Assembly: GCA_902774055.1 (NCBI GenBank) | Contig: CACYGX010000001.1 | Span: 62,001-126,000 of the forward strand | Direction of reading: 5' to 3' | DNA length: 64,000 nt | DNA from: an uncultured Bacteroidales bacterium | GTDB taxonomy: Bacteria; Bacteroidota; Bacteroidia; Bacteroidales; Muribaculaceae | Part shown: positions 41,291 to 50,405 of the stretch, one piece after another | How positions within the stretch are numbered: the first letter of the stretch is position 1 | How the letters are laid out: each line of letters starts with the position of its first letter | Made by a program: the position numbers and the translations under genes | Notes under the pieces: generated by a model | What the model saw: only the letters and a program-made list of their open reading frames with translations | What the model was told of the DNA's origin: nothing | The model's database searches: none

Positions 41291-43864
41291 ATGGAACCAA
41301 CAACCTACACTTATCAGCAGGCCTATGAGGCTTCGTTGAAATATTTTGACGGCGATGAACTCGCTGCCAGGGTATGGGCAACGAAATATGCGCTGAAGGA
41401 TTCATTTGGGCACCTGTACGAATTGACGCCCGATGATATGCACCGTCGCATTGCCCGCGAGATTGCCCGTATCGAGAAAAAGTATCCCAATCCCTTGAGT
41501 GAGGACCGCTTGTTTGACTTGATGAGCCACTTCCGCTACATCGTGCCCCAGGGCAGCCCTATGGCGGGTATCGGCAACAACTTCCAGGTGGGCTCATTGA
41601 GCAACTGCTTTGTCGTCGGCCTTGACGGAGAGCCTGACAGCTACGGAGGCATCCTCAAGATTGACGAGGAACAGGTGCAGCTCATGAAGCGCCGTGGTGG
41701 CGTGGGTCATGACTTGTCCCACATCCGCCCCAAGGGCTCCCCTGTCAAGAACAGCGCCCTGACCTCGACAGGTCTCGTGCCTTTCATGGTTCGATACAGC
41801 AACAGCACCCGTGAGGTGGCTCAGGACGGCCGCCGCGGCGCCCTGATGCTCACCGTGAGCATCAAGCACCCTGATGCCGAATCCTTCATCGACGCCAAGA
41901 TGGAAGAGGGCAAGGTGACTGGCGCTAACGTGTCGGTGCGCATCGATGACGACTTCATGAAAGCTGCCGTCGAGGGCAAACCCTATCACCAGCAGTATCC
42001 CATCGACAGCGACAAGCCCATCTATGAGCAGGAAACCGATGCTGCACGCCTGTGGGCCAAGATTGTGCACAACGCTTGGAAGAGCGCTGAGCCTGGTATC
42101 CTCTTCTGGGATACTATCACTCGTGAGTCGGTGCCCGATTGCTATGCCGACTTGGGCTTCAAGACCATTTCTACCAACCCCTGCGGTGAGATTCCCTTGT
42201 GCCCCTATGACAGTTGCCGCCTGATTGCCATCAACCTGTATAGCTACGTGAAGAATCCCTTCACGCCCCAGGCTAGCTTTGACTATGACCTGTTTGCCGA
42301 GCATGTGGCTTGTGCCCAGCGCATGATGGATGATATCATCGACCTGGAAATGGAGAAAATCGAGAAAATCCTCGACAAAATCAAGTCTGACCCTGAGACG
42401 AGCGAAGTCAAGACCACCGAGATGAACCTGTGGAACAAAATCCGCACCAAGACCCTCAAGGGCCGTCGTACTGGCGTGGGCACCACGGGCGAGGGCGACA
42501 TGATCGCCGCCATGGGACTGCGCTATGGTACCCCTGAGGCTACAGAATTCTCGGTAAGCGTCCACAAGGCACTGGCACTCGCTGCCTACGGCTCATCGGT
42601 ACAGATGGCCAAGGAGCGTGGCGCCTTTGAGATCTACGATGCAAAACGTGAGTTCAATAATCCTTACATCAGCCGCATCCGCGAGGCCGCTCCCGAACTC
42701 TACGAGGATATGGTGAAGTATGGCCGCCGCAATATCGCCTGCTTGACCATTGCTCCCACGGGAACCACCAGCCTGCTCACGCAGACCACCTCGGGCATTG
42801 AGCCGGTGTTCATGCCCGTCTATAAGCGCCGCCGCAAGGTCAACCCCAGCGACAAGGATGTGCATGTCGATCTGGTTGACGAGAATGGCGATTCGTTTGA
42901 GGAATTTATCGTCTATCACCACAAGCTGGTGACATGGATGAACGTCAATAACATCCCCGTGCGCCGCGACTACACCCAGGAGGAACTAAACGCCATCGTC
43001 GAGAAGTCGCCCTATTACAAGGCTACAGCCAACGATGTGGACTGGGTGAACAAGGTGAGGATGCAGGGCGAAGTCCAGAAGTGGGTGGACCACAGCATCA
43101 GCGTGACCATCAATCTGCCGAACGACATCAGCGAGGAAATGGTCGGTAAACTTTATGTCGAGGCTTGGCGCAGTGGCTGCAAGGGATGTACCGTCTATCG
43201 CGACGGCTCCCGTACCGGCGTGCTCGTGGCACTGAGCGACAACGACAAGAAGAAAGAGAAAGAAAAGGAAAAAGGCGCGACCGAGCAGCAAGAGGCCCGC
43301 TATATCGCCGAGGAGGAACACATCCTCAAGCGTCCTGTCGAGCTGGAGGCCGACGTCGTGCGTTTCCAGAACAAGAAGGAGAAGTGGATTGCCTTCATCG
43401 GTTTGATTGATGGACGTCCCTATGAGATTTTCACCGGTATTGCCGATGATGATGAGGGCATCTTCTGCCCCAAGTCGGTGACCAAGGGTAAGATCATCAA
43501 GGCTGTGGGCGAGGACGGCGTGAAGCGCTACGACTTCCAGTTCATCAACAAGCGCGGCTTCAAGACCACCATCGAGGGCTTGAGCGAGAAGTTCAATCCC
43601 GAGTTCTGGAACTATGCCAAGCTCATTTCGGGCGTGTTGCGATACGGTATGCCCATCCCTCAGGTGCTGAAGCTCGTCAGCAGCCTGGAACTCGATAGCC
43701 AGTCTATCAATACCTGGAAAATGGGTGTTGAGCGTGCTTTGAAGCGCTACATCCACAACGGCGAGGCGGCTGCCGAGCGTTGTCCTAACTGCGGTCAGGA
43801 CACCCTGGTCTATCAGGAAGGATGCCTCATCTGCACCAACTGCGGCACCTCCCGCTGTGGCTAA
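41291..43864 (+). CDS. nrdJ: Adenosylcobalamin-dependent (class II) ribonucleotide reductase
   Basis: An 857-residue B12-dependent reductase that makes deoxynucleotides without oxygen. Catalytic features: the redox Cys106 in GSLSNCFVVG, NPCGEIPL with the radical Cys298 and Glu300, and the allosteric/TPTGTTS-type loop IAPTGTTSLL. After the core, a Lys/Glu-rich linker (KKKEKEKEKG, about 650-660) leads to a TSCPD domain (about 675-800). The tail is a zinc ribbon, CPNCGQ...CTNCGTSRCG, whose last cysteines probably pass electrons to the active site. No NrdA/B or NrdD is adjacent; a strong terminator follows. Confidence 0.93.
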   Translation: MEPTTYTYQQAYEASLKYFDGDELAARVWATKYALKDSFGHLYELTPDDMHRRIAREIARIEKKYPNPLSEDRLFDLMSHFRYIVPQGSPMAGIGNNFQVGSLSNCFVVGLDGEPDSYGGILKIDEEQVQLMKRRGGVGHDLSHIRPKGSPVKNSALTSTGLVPFMVRYSNSTREVAQDGRRGALMLTVSIKHPDAESFIDAKMEEGKVTGANVSVRIDDDFMKAAVEGKPYHQQYPIDSDKPIYEQETDAARLWAKIVHNAWKSAEPGILFWDTITRESVPDCYADLGFKTISTNPCGEIPLCPYDSCRLIAINLYSYVKNPFTPQASFDYDLFAEHVACAQRMMDDIIDLEMEKIEKILDKIKSDPETSEVKTTEMNLWNKIRTKTLKGRRTGVGTTGEGDMIAAMGLRYGTPEATEFSVSVHKALALAAYGSSVQMAKERGAFEIYDAKREFNNPYISRIREAAPELYEDMVKYGRRNIACLTIAPTGTTSLLTQTTSGIEPVFMPVYKRRRKVNPSDKDVHVDLVDENGDSFEEFIVYHHKLVTWMNVNNIPVRRDYTQEELNAIVEKSPYYKATANDVDWVNKVRMQGEVQKWVDHSISVTINLPNDISEEMVGKLYVEAWRSGCKGCTVYRDGSRTGVLVALSDNDKKKEKEKEKGATEQQEARYIAEEEHILKRPVELEADVVRFQNKKEKWIAFIGLIDGRPYEIFTGIADDDEGIFCPKSVTKGKIIKAVGEDGVKRYDFQFINKRGFKTTIEGLSEKFNPEFWNYAKLISGVLRYGMPIPQVLKLVSSLELDSQSINTWKMGVERALKRYIHNGEAAAERCPNCGQDTLVYQEGCLICTNCGTSRCG

Positions 43865-43908
43865 AAATGAAGTATTAAGGCAAGAGTCAATAAAAATAGC
43901 TGGTTCGT

Positions 43909-43950
43909 GTGTCCTGCCCCTCCCCAACGAGGCAGGACACTTATTTATAA
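43909..43950 (+). terminator. Rho-independent terminator of nrdJ
   Basis: Perfect 10-bp GC-rich stem GTGTCCTGCC (43909-43918) with GGCAGGACAC (43931-43940), followed by TTATTTATAA. Confidence 0.8.
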
Positions 43951-43977
43951 GGGATTGTAGCAGGCAGCATGTGTGGT

Positions 43978-44820
43978 TTACCCGCAGTCCCAGCAGTAAT
44001 AGACACGGGTGAAGTCGCGGGCGGCGAGGTCATCATGGTTGATGAATATAAAGCCGCTGCCCATGTCGCCCCACATGACCAGTTCCTTGCGGTCAAGCGT
44101 CGAGAACTGTGAATCGAGTTGGAACAGGAGCGTGTCGTGCCTCTCTATGTCGCGGCGCGCTTCTTCTTGGGTGTAAACGGGGTAGCCCAGCATCTGGTGG
44201 CGTGGACGTTTCATGCCCAGTTGGCGCTCAAAATACAAGCAATCGTCATTGTCCAGGTATTCATACCACATCTTGCCCGTGTGCTCGACGCCCGTGATTT
44301 CCTTTATGATTTCAAAGAACATACGGTTAAATGCTCCGTCGTTCACGCCTATTGAAGTGGATTCCACCTCAAAGTCTATCGCCACCTCACGTTTTACGGG
44401 CGTGAGCATGTCTTCCACGGTATCATGAGTGGGCGCGTTGGGATATGAACTCTCGCCATCGATATGCTCATGGTATATGATACGGAAATCATTGCCCTCT
44501 TCGGCATAGTTGCCGCGGCAGCCATACATGCGCTCGGGGTTGAGGCTGATAAACCACTGCAAAATGCCCTGCTCGGGCAATGGCGCTTTCAGTCCTGCTT
44601 GGGCGCAATTCACCTGCATGAGCATGAGCATGGGCCTGCCCTGTTCGTCAACAGGGTATTCTGTAGCCTCTCCATTTGGCCAATAGGGCATGCCGCCGAT
44701 TTTGCTGTCGGTAATTGTCGGTACACGTTCCTCGTTGAGCACGAGGCGATAATGGTCACAGGTCGTGCGCCGGGTGATTTCTTCAGCAATGCGCACCGCG
44801 CGTTCACTTGCTTGATTCAT
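43978..44820 (-). CDS. YwqG family protein (DUF1963)
   Basis: A 280-residue cytoplasmic protein of the DUF1963/YwqG family. Family-like text: SKIGGMPYWPNGEATEYP near the N-terminus, MLMLMQVNCAQ, ILQWFISLN, HQMLGYPVYTQEEAR, and a C-terminal MWGDMGSGFIFINHDDLAAR with a final YYCWDCG. The biochemical function is unknown. It begins 44 bases after the fucosidase gene ends and may be its operon partner. Confidence 0.85.
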   Translation of the reverse strand: MNQASERAVRIAEEITRRTTCDHYRLVLNEERVPTITDSKIGGMPYWPNGEATEYPVDEQGRPMLMLMQVNCAQAGLKAPLPEQGILQWFISLNPERMYGCRGNYAEEGNDFRIIYHEHIDGESSYPNAPTHDTVEDMLTPVKREVAIDFEVESTSIGVNDGAFNRMFFEIIKEITGVEHTGKMWYEYLDNDDCLYFERQLGMKRPRHQMLGYPVYTQEEARRDIERHDTLLFQLDSQFSTLDRKELVMWGDMGSGFIFINHDDLAARDFTRVYYCWDCG

Positions 44821-44864
44821 AGTCGTTTATTGTTAGGAGAAAAGGTGCGGATAATCTGTGCTTT

Positions 44865-46322
44865 CTATTCATTGGAATAGAATCCCTCGATGTTGTTGAT
44901 GCAGGGACATGCGCGGGCATCGAGAATGCGAATGCGCCACTCGCTGGCAGTCTTCTCGGCAAAGCGCACGATGCGCTTGTAGCCGATTGTGGTGGTTTCC
45001 TCATCAACGATCACGGGCACCCACTTGCCGCAGCAGGTCTTGTACTCAATGACAAACTCCTTGACCCGCTGACCCAGAGGAATGTACTCTTGCAGCATGA
45101 TGCGGTTCAGGGTGACGTCCTTCTTGGTCTTGATGGTGATGTCGGCCACGGTGACGCCATCTTTTGGTGCCCAATAGGTCTCCCATTCGCCGTCGCCCAT
45201 CTTTGAGGCGTTGTAGGTCTTGTTGCGGGTGTCGCTGGCGGTGAATTTGGCTCCGAGGAGCAGGTTGGTGCTCAATTCGCGCTGGATGCGCTCATGCCAC
45301 TGGACCACAGTGGCCGAGTCGATGGGATGGATGAGCCCCTCCCTATCGACGGGGAAATTCAACAAGAAAGTGCCATTGTGGCCCACGCTGCGGTAATAGA
45401 GGTCCACCAGTTGGTCAACGCTCTTGACCATTGTGTCCTCCTTCTCGTGGTAGAACCATCCCGGGCGGATGCTGGTGTTACATTCGCTGGCGCACCATGC
45501 ATCACCATCGGCATGGCCCGATTGCAGTTCCTCGTATTGCGGATAACCGGGATAGACCTCCTTAATGCGCAAGAACGACCAATTGGTGGGGTTGGCAAAG
45601 CCTTTTTCATTGCCCACCCAGCGGCAGCCGGGACCACCGTCCGAAAAGATGACGGCATTGGGCTGTAAGCGATTTACGATGCCCCATGCCTTGAGGTAGT
45701 TGTAATAGGTGCTGCGGTCAATCTCACGTTTCTCACGCGCGCCGCCATACCAGCCGTCGCCGCCGTTGGCGCCGTCAAACCACACCTCGAAGATGTCGCC
45801 ATACTGCGTCATCAATTCTTCCAATTGGTTGTAGTAGTAGGTGACATATTCTGGCGTGCCGTAACTGGCCTGATGACGATCCCACGGTGACAGATATACG
45901 CCGAAACGGATGCCGTACTTCTTGCAGGCGTCCGACAGTTCGCGCACCACGTCACGCTTGAAGGGTGAACTGGCGACGCTATAATCGGTATAGCGCGAGG
46001 GCCACAGGCAGAAGCCGTCATGGTGCTTACACGTCAATATCACGCCCTTCATCCCCGCCTTGACGATGGTCTGTACCCATTGCTCGCAGTCGAGTCGGGT
46101 GGGGTTAAACGCTTCGGCTGGCGTGTCGCCATATCCCCATTCCATATCGGTGAATGTGTTGGGTCCGAAATGGATAAACGCATAGGTCTCCAATCGTTGC
46201 CACGCCACCTGAGCAGCCGTCGGCACGGGGCCAACCGCCTCCGGCGCCCTGCTGTTGTCAGCAAGGGCACTGAGGGCAACCATCACAGTTGCTATCGTTA
46301 ATAAAAAGAACTGTTTTTTCAT
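44865..46322 (-). CDS. GH29 alpha-L-fucosidase
   Basis: A 485-residue secreted fucosidase. Signal peptide (MKKQFFLLTIATVMVALSALA), then the (beta/alpha)8 barrel with the conserved TCKHHDGFCLW (97-107) and the catalytic nucleophile Asp183 in EVWFDGANGG. A candidate acid/base Glu lies in CASECNTSIRPGW. The C-terminal about 130 residues (ASDTRNKTYNASKMGDGEWE...) form a beta-sandwich, probably a discoidin-like carbohydrate-binding module. Layout favours the GH29-B (alpha-1,3/1,4-specific) subgroup, though linkage cannot be proven here. It starts 10 bases after the CvfB-like gene. Confidence 0.92.
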   Translation of the reverse strand: MKKQFFLLTIATVMVALSALADNSRAPEAVGPVPTAAQVAWQRLETYAFIHFGPNTFTDMEWGYGDTPAEAFNPTRLDCEQWVQTIVKAGMKGVILTCKHHDGFCLWPSRYTDYSVASSPFKRDVVRELSDACKKYGIRFGVYLSPWDRHQASYGTPEYVTYYYNQLEELMTQYGDIFEVWFDGANGGDGWYGGAREKREIDRSTYYNYLKAWGIVNRLQPNAVIFSDGGPGCRWVGNEKGFANPTNWSFLRIKEVYPGYPQYEELQSGHADGDAWCASECNTSIRPGWFYHEKEDTMVKSVDQLVDLYYRSVGHNGTFLLNFPVDREGLIHPIDSATVVQWHERIQRELSTNLLLGAKFTASDTRNKTYNASKMGDGEWETYWAPKDGVTVADITIKTKKDVTLNRIMLQEYIPLGQRVKEFVIEYKTCCGKWVPVIVDEETTTIGYKRIVRFAEKTASEWRIRILDARACPCINNIEGFYSNE

Positions 46323-46332
46323 GTCAATATGG

Positions 46333-47160
46333 TCACGCGAGTTTTACTGTGTCGCCGAGGGTGACTTTTTGTTGCTTGTAGAGGAGGCCAAGGGCTTTCT
46401 TGAAGTCTTTCTTGCTGCAGTTGAAAGCCTTGTTGATGTCTTCGGGGTCACTCTTGTCGGTGAGAGCCATTTCGCCGCCATTAGCCTTTAGATGCTCGAG
46501 GATGGTGTCGGCGAGGTCATCAACGCGCATCTTCTCGATTTTGGCAAGGGTGACATCGATTTTCCCATCGGGACGCACCTGCTTGATAAAGGCGGTGAAT
46601 CGGTCGCCAATGTTGACTTCCTGATAGGTCTCGTTCTGGTAGATCTGTCCCCAGTGGGCATTATTGATAATGATGCGGTAGCCCAGGTCGCTACGTTGCA
46701 CCACGAGCACTTCAACCTTCTCGCGGTGATAGTAGTCGGGCTCGGTGAGGTTGAGGAATTTGGCGAGTTTGGCACTGGCGACGATGCGCTGGCTGGCTTC
46801 GTCGAGATAGACGCGCACGATGTAGCTGCGACCAGCTTTCATGTCCACGCGTTGCTCTCTGAAGGGCACCAGCAGATCTTTTGCCACCAATCCCCAGTCA
46901 AGGAAGGCGCCCACGTTGTTGACGGCCTTGACGCGCATCAGGGCAAAGTCGCCCACCACGGCCTTGGGTTCCTCGGTGGTCGCTACGGGGCGGTTCTCGC
47001 TATCGTTATATACAAACACGCGGATGGTGTCGCCCACCTTCATGTCGGGCGTGAGGTAACGTTTGGGCAACAACACCTCGTGGGTGTCGTCATCGATGAG
47101 GTAAGCGCCAAAATCTACCATGCGGTTGATGCGCAACTCGTTGTATTCTCCAATCTTCAT
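46333..47160 (-). CDS. S1-domain RNA-binding protein, CvfB/YitL-like
   Basis: A 275-residue protein with tandem S1-type OB folds: YNELRINRMVDFGAYLIDDD (residues about 5-60), FALMRVKAVNNVGAFLDWGL (about 70-135) and a third (VNIGDRFTAFIKQVRPDGKI, about 180-220), then a winged-helix-like C-terminus (DINKAFNCSKKDFKKALGLL). This matches CvfB, a conserved regulator that binds RNA. I chose the ATG at 47160 (MKIGEYNELRI) over one at 47193. Probably co-transcribed with the fucosidase gene, although no functional link is known. Confidence 0.85.
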   Translation of the reverse strand: MKIGEYNELRINRMVDFGAYLIDDDTHEVLLPKRYLTPDMKVGDTIRVFVYNDSENRPVATTEEPKAVVGDFALMRVKAVNNVGAFLDWGLVAKDLLVPFREQRVDMKAGRSYIVRVYLDEASQRIVASAKLAKFLNLTEPDYYHREKVEVLVVQRSDLGYRIIINNAHWGQIYQNETYQEVNIGDRFTAFIKQVRPDGKIDVTLAKIEKMRVDDLADTILEHLKANGGEMALTDKSDPEDINKAFNCSKKDFKKALGLLYKQQKVTLGDTVKLA

Positions 47161-47211
47161 CGTCGCTTGATATTTTTTTGCAAAGTTCGGCAAAAAAATT
47201 CATTCCTCAAC

Positions 47212-47241
47212 TTGGTTTTTGACAATTTTATCGTACCTTAG
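47212..47241 (+). promoter_or_regulatory. Probable promoter of the RsiV-like lipoprotein operon
   Basis: TTG (47212-47214), 19-base spacer, TACCTTAG (47234-47241), one mismatch from TAnnTTTG. Confidence 0.45.
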
Positions 47242-47273
47242 CAAGATTAAATCGACAAACTAAATCAAAAACG

Positions 47274-48116
47274 ATGAAAACGAAGTTCACTTCACTTTTT
47301 ATATTGCTGTCAATCACCGCTTTACTTTTTTCGTGCTCCCAGGCGTCTAAAAAGCAGGGTGGTGATGGCAAGCCAGCAGTGACGGTTCAGACACAGCGCC
47401 TGAGCGACACTTCGGGCTTCACGATGAGTAACGGCGAGCGCTGCACCATTGTTGCCGACGCTACAATAGATTATCCTGTGACGATTGTCGATGGGGCAGC
47501 CGTCGATAGCCTGCAGCGGTTGTTTGCCGCTTATGTCCTCGAGTCTGGCGACACGCTTTCCTTGCAAGAGGCCATGCGTCAAGTTGTTGCCAACAGTATG
47601 CACCAGTATGACTTCATGGACGGCCCAGCCGAAGCCGAAGCCGTCGCCGAGGACGAGGGAATGACTACGCTCAAGTATGCCACTAGCACGCGTGTGACAC
47701 CCGTCTATAACAAGAACGGGATTGTGACGTTTGAGCGCGTCGATGTGGTGAAGAAAAACGACAAGGTGACTTCGGTGACTCATCGCTACTACAGTTTTGA
47801 CGTGAATACCCAAACCTATATCGACTTGAATCGCCTGTTCCGTGACGATGCCATAGCCGACGTGTGCCAGCTGCTCAAGGAACAGCTGCTCAAGCAAAAC
47901 AATGTCACGGGCAACGAGCAGTTGAACGACCTGGGCTACTTTAATGTCGAGAACATCACGGTGACTCGTAATTTCTACTTCGACGAGAACGGCGTGACAT
48001 GGAGTTACCTGCCCAATGAACTTGCTGTTGAAGCCGTTGGTGAGCCCAAGATCACCATCCCCTATGGCGCTCTCAAGGACGCCCTGTGTGACGACAGCAT
48101 CATCGAGAGACTTTAA
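47274..48116 (+). CDS. Lipoprotein with RsiV/DUF3298-type domain
   Basis: A 280-residue lipoprotein: signal peptide with lipobox ALLFSC (lipidated Cys21), then a periplasmic domain whose second half (YYSFDVNTQTYIDLNRLFRD, RNFYFDENGVTWSYLPNELA, EPKITIPYGALKDAL) matches the DUF3298/RsiV C-terminal domain. RsiV in Bacillus is a lysozyme-sensing anti-sigma factor, but this protein lacks a cytoplasmic sigma-binding segment, so it is only a domain homologue. It is followed after 25 bases by rsmG and is likely co-transcribed. Confidence 0.8.
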   Translation: MKTKFTSLFILLSITALLFSCSQASKKQGGDGKPAVTVQTQRLSDTSGFTMSNGERCTIVADATIDYPVTIVDGAAVDSLQRLFAAYVLESGDTLSLQEAMRQVVANSMHQYDFMDGPAEAEAVAEDEGMTTLKYATSTRVTPVYNKNGIVTFERVDVVKKNDKVTSVTHRYYSFDVNTQTYIDLNRLFRDDAIADVCQLLKEQLLKQNNVTGNEQLNDLGYFNVENITVTRNFYFDENGVTWSYLPNELAVEAVGEPKITIPYGALKDALCDDSIIERL

Positions 48117-48141
48117 GGCAACCATTGACGACTGACTGACG

Positions 48142-48762
48142 ATGGAACATATATTGAAATATTTCCCTGAACTGAACGAGACCCAGCGCCAACAGATGGC
48201 ACAACTCGAGGTGCTCTATCCCGAGTGGAACGCTAAAATCAATGTAATCTCCCGCAAGGATATTGACAACCTGGAGGTGAACCACCTGCTGCACTCGTTG
48301 GGCTTGGTCAAGTTTGTCAAGTTCACGCCCGGCACGCGGGTGATGGACCTGGGGACGGGTGGGGGACTGCCTGGCATACCACTGGCTATTTATTATCCCG
48401 AAGTGACTTTCCATCTCGTTGACCGCATCGGCAAGAAACTCAAGGTGGCGCAGGACATCGCCGAGCGCATCGGCCTGAAAAACGTTACCTTCCAGCATGG
48501 TGATGTCAAGGAGGTAAAAGGCAAGTTTGACTTCGTCGTGAGCCGTGCCGTGATGGACCTGGGCGACATGGTTCCGCTCGTCAAGCGGTTTATCGACAGC
48601 GAGGACCGCAATGCCGTCCCCAATGGCCTGATTTGCCTCAAGGGAGGAGACCTGACGGGTGAAGTTCAGAAATTCAAAAACCAAGTCCTCATCGACGAAT
48701 TGTCCAGCTATTTCACCGAAGAATTTTTCACAACCAAGAAAATCCTGTATTTACCATTATGA
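48142..48762 (+). CDS. rsmG: 16S rRNA (guanine527-N7)-methyltransferase
   Basis: A 206-residue SAM-dependent methyltransferase (RsmG/GidB) that modifies G527 of 16S rRNA. The SAM-binding motif VMDLGTGGGLPGIPLAIYYP is near residues 67-86, followed by VDRIGKKLKVAQDIAERIGL and the VSRAVMDLGDMV stretch. Length is normal. Its TGA overlaps the ATG of the next gene (ATGA, 48759-48762), so the two are translationally coupled. Confidence 0.94.
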   Translation: MEHILKYFPELNETQRQQMAQLEVLYPEWNAKINVISRKDIDNLEVNHLLHSLGLVKFVKFTPGTRVMDLGTGGGLPGIPLAIYYPEVTFHLVDRIGKKLKVAQDIAERIGLKNVTFQHGDVKEVKGKFDFVVSRAVMDLGDMVPLVKRFIDSEDRNAVPNGLICLKGGDLTGEVQKFKNQVLIDELSSYFTEEFFTTKKILYLPL

Positions 48763-49400
48763 TCAACGCAACAATGATGACCGTCAACCCGTTTGGCGAG
48801 AATATGTTTATCCTGTGGGACGAGGTGTCGCATGAGGCTGTGGTGGTTGACCCCGGCATGATGCGTGATAGCGAGCAGGAGATGGTGACCAAGTTCATCG
48901 ATGAGCACAACTTGATGGTGAAGCACATCCTCTTGACCCACCTGCACGTTGACCACATCACTGGAGCCCGTTGGCTCGCCGACAAGACCGGAGCCGACGT
49001 GTGTGGCAGTTCTCTGGATGCCAAGTTAGGGTTGGAACTGCCTGAACAAGTGGCTCATTTTCGCATCAATGTTGATGTAGAACCCTTGACTGTCGATCGA
49101 GACCTGATTGACGGTGACACCATCCCCCTGGGCGACGAACTCATCCGCGTGCTGCATGTGCCGGGTCACAGCCCTGGCGGACTAGCGTTCTATCTGCCCG
49201 ACAGCGCCTTGCTCATTGCTGGCGACACCATCTTTAACGGCAGTGTGGGTCGCACCGACTTGTGGGGTGGCGATATGGCTCAACTCATCAACAGCATCCG
49301 TGAGAAAATTTTCCCCTTGCCCGACGAGACCGTCATTGCATCGGGCCACGGTCCCACAACCACCGTCGCCGACGAAAAACGATTCAATCCCTTCCTGTAA
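48759..49400 (+). CDS. MBL-fold metallo-hydrolase (glyoxalase II-like)
   Basis: A 213-residue metallo-beta-lactamase-fold hydrolase. Metal-binding blocks: THLHVDHITG (60-69), VPGHSPGGLAF and AGDTIFNGSVGRTD, with a distal His in ASGHGPTTT. This is the pattern of the YcbL/glyoxalase II-like group that hydrolyses thioesters, but the substrate cannot be told. Coupled to rsmG by a 4-base overlap. Confidence 0.9.
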   Translation: MINATMMTVNPFGENMFILWDEVSHEAVVVDPGMMRDSEQEMVTKFIDEHNLMVKHILLTHLHVDHITGARWLADKTGADVCGSSLDAKLGLELPEQVAHFRINVDVEPLTVDRDLIDGDTIPLGDELIRVLHVPGHSPGGLAFYLPDSALLIAGDTIFNGSVGRTDLWGGDMAQLINSIREKIFPLPDETVIASGHGPTTTVADEKRFNPFL

Positions 49401-49420
49401 ACCAAGCAACTGAAATAATG

Positions 49421-49457
49421 AAAAAAACGGGGAATCCCTCTAAGCAGGATTCTCCGT
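49421..49457 (-). terminator. Terminator of the sigma-factor operon
   Basis: An 11-bp stem (49427-49437 with 49447-49457, one G-T) followed on the minus strand by seven T residues (49421-49427). Its right arm merges into the first unit of the tandem repeat next to it. Confidence 0.75.
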
Positions 49458-49508
49458 AATCTCCGTTATTTCCGTTATCTCCGTAATCTCCGTTTTTTCC
49501 GTTATCTC
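49452..49508. repeat. 9-bp tandem repeat (TCTCCGTTA type), six phased copies
   Basis: CCG occurs at 49454, 49463, 49472, 49481, 49490 and 49499, exactly every 9 bases, with units TCTCCGTAA, TCTCCGTTA, TTTCCGTTA and one with extra T bases. It fills the space between the outer-membrane barrel gene stop and its terminator. Confidence 0.95.
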
Positions 49509-49514
49509 TTTCTC

Positions 49515-50378
49515 TTACAAGAAGATGGCGCCGCCCAGCATCCAAGTGTTCTTGATCTCGGGGCCAAAGCCTTTCTTGAACATGTTGCCAGGGGTGTAGC
49601 GGCAGTAGATAGCCAAGCCGTCGAACGAGAAAGCGCCAATCAAGTCGAATGTAATCTTATTCTGCTTGATGCCATGATAGGAAACATCATGTTCAGTCTT
49701 GTTAATTTTGTAACGGGTATTGCAGAAAGCGTAAGCGTTCCAGTTCATGCTTGCTCCCAGCGTAATGTGGAAATCCTTGCCCAATTTCTGCTCGAACAGG
49801 AGCGGGAACTGAATGGCTCTCACCGTGAATGCCGATGAGCGGTTTCTCGCACCATCAGGATAGAAGTCGGTCACTACGTCCACTATGTTAGTCTCCTCGT
49901 CCATTTCAAAGCAATAGGGACGCTTGAGTGAGAAGCGCTTTTCGTCAAAGCCGATACCAAACGAGAAGTTTTGACCGTGAAGGGTGTTGTAGTTGATGCC
50001 GACAACTTGGAGAATACCCCAGTTAAAGCTGTTGTTCACCTGACCGTATGAGGTCTTTAATCCTCCGCCAAAGTAGAGGCCTTTAGTCTCAATGCTCCAG
50101 TGGCTGGGCGACTTTTTATCTTTCTTGAACGGATAATTGAGTTCCCAGTCCATATTCTGGGTGGTGTGGATGCTGTCGTTGGCATTATGATCCATCTGAT
50201 AAGTGTAGTTGTACTCGTTGTTGTCTTTCATACCTTTCACTTTCACAACAGTTCCATTGGGGGTCTCGGTGATGATGACTTGGTTGGGTTGGTTGATGAC
50301 GGTAACAGTATCGGGCGTCTGAGCTGACAGCTGTGATACTGCAAGTAGAGTTGTGATAAAGAAATAAAACTGTTTCAT
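49515..50378 (-). CDS. Outer-membrane beta-barrel protein
   Basis: A 287-residue exported protein. Signal peptide (MKQFYFFITTLLAVSQLSAQ), a short soluble stretch, then alternating hydrophobic/polar strands rich in Tyr, Phe and Gly (GLYFGGGLKTSYGQV, FSFGIGFDEKRFSL, FPLLFEQKLGKDFHITLGAS, FDLIGAFSFDGLAIYCRYTP), ending in WMLGGAIFL with a final Leu preceded by aromatic residues, as in barrel proteins. No specific family recognised. Last gene of the sigma/anti-sigma operon, so it may be the envelope effector of that stress response. Confidence 0.75.
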   Translation of the reverse strand: MKQFYFFITTLLAVSQLSAQTPDTVTVINQPNQVIITETPNGTVVKVKGMKDNNEYNYTYQMDHNANDSIHTTQNMDWELNYPFKKDKKSPSHWSIETKGLYFGGGLKTSYGQVNNSFNWGILQVVGINYNTLHGQNFSFGIGFDEKRFSLKRPYCFEMDEETNIVDVVTDFYPDGARNRSSAFTVRAIQFPLLFEQKLGKDFHITLGASMNWNAYAFCNTRYKINKTEHDVSYHGIKQNKITFDLIGAFSFDGLAIYCRYTPGNMFKKGFGPEIKNTWMLGGAIFL

Positions 50379-50405
50379 AATTGCTAATATTTTATTGGTT
50401 ATTAA

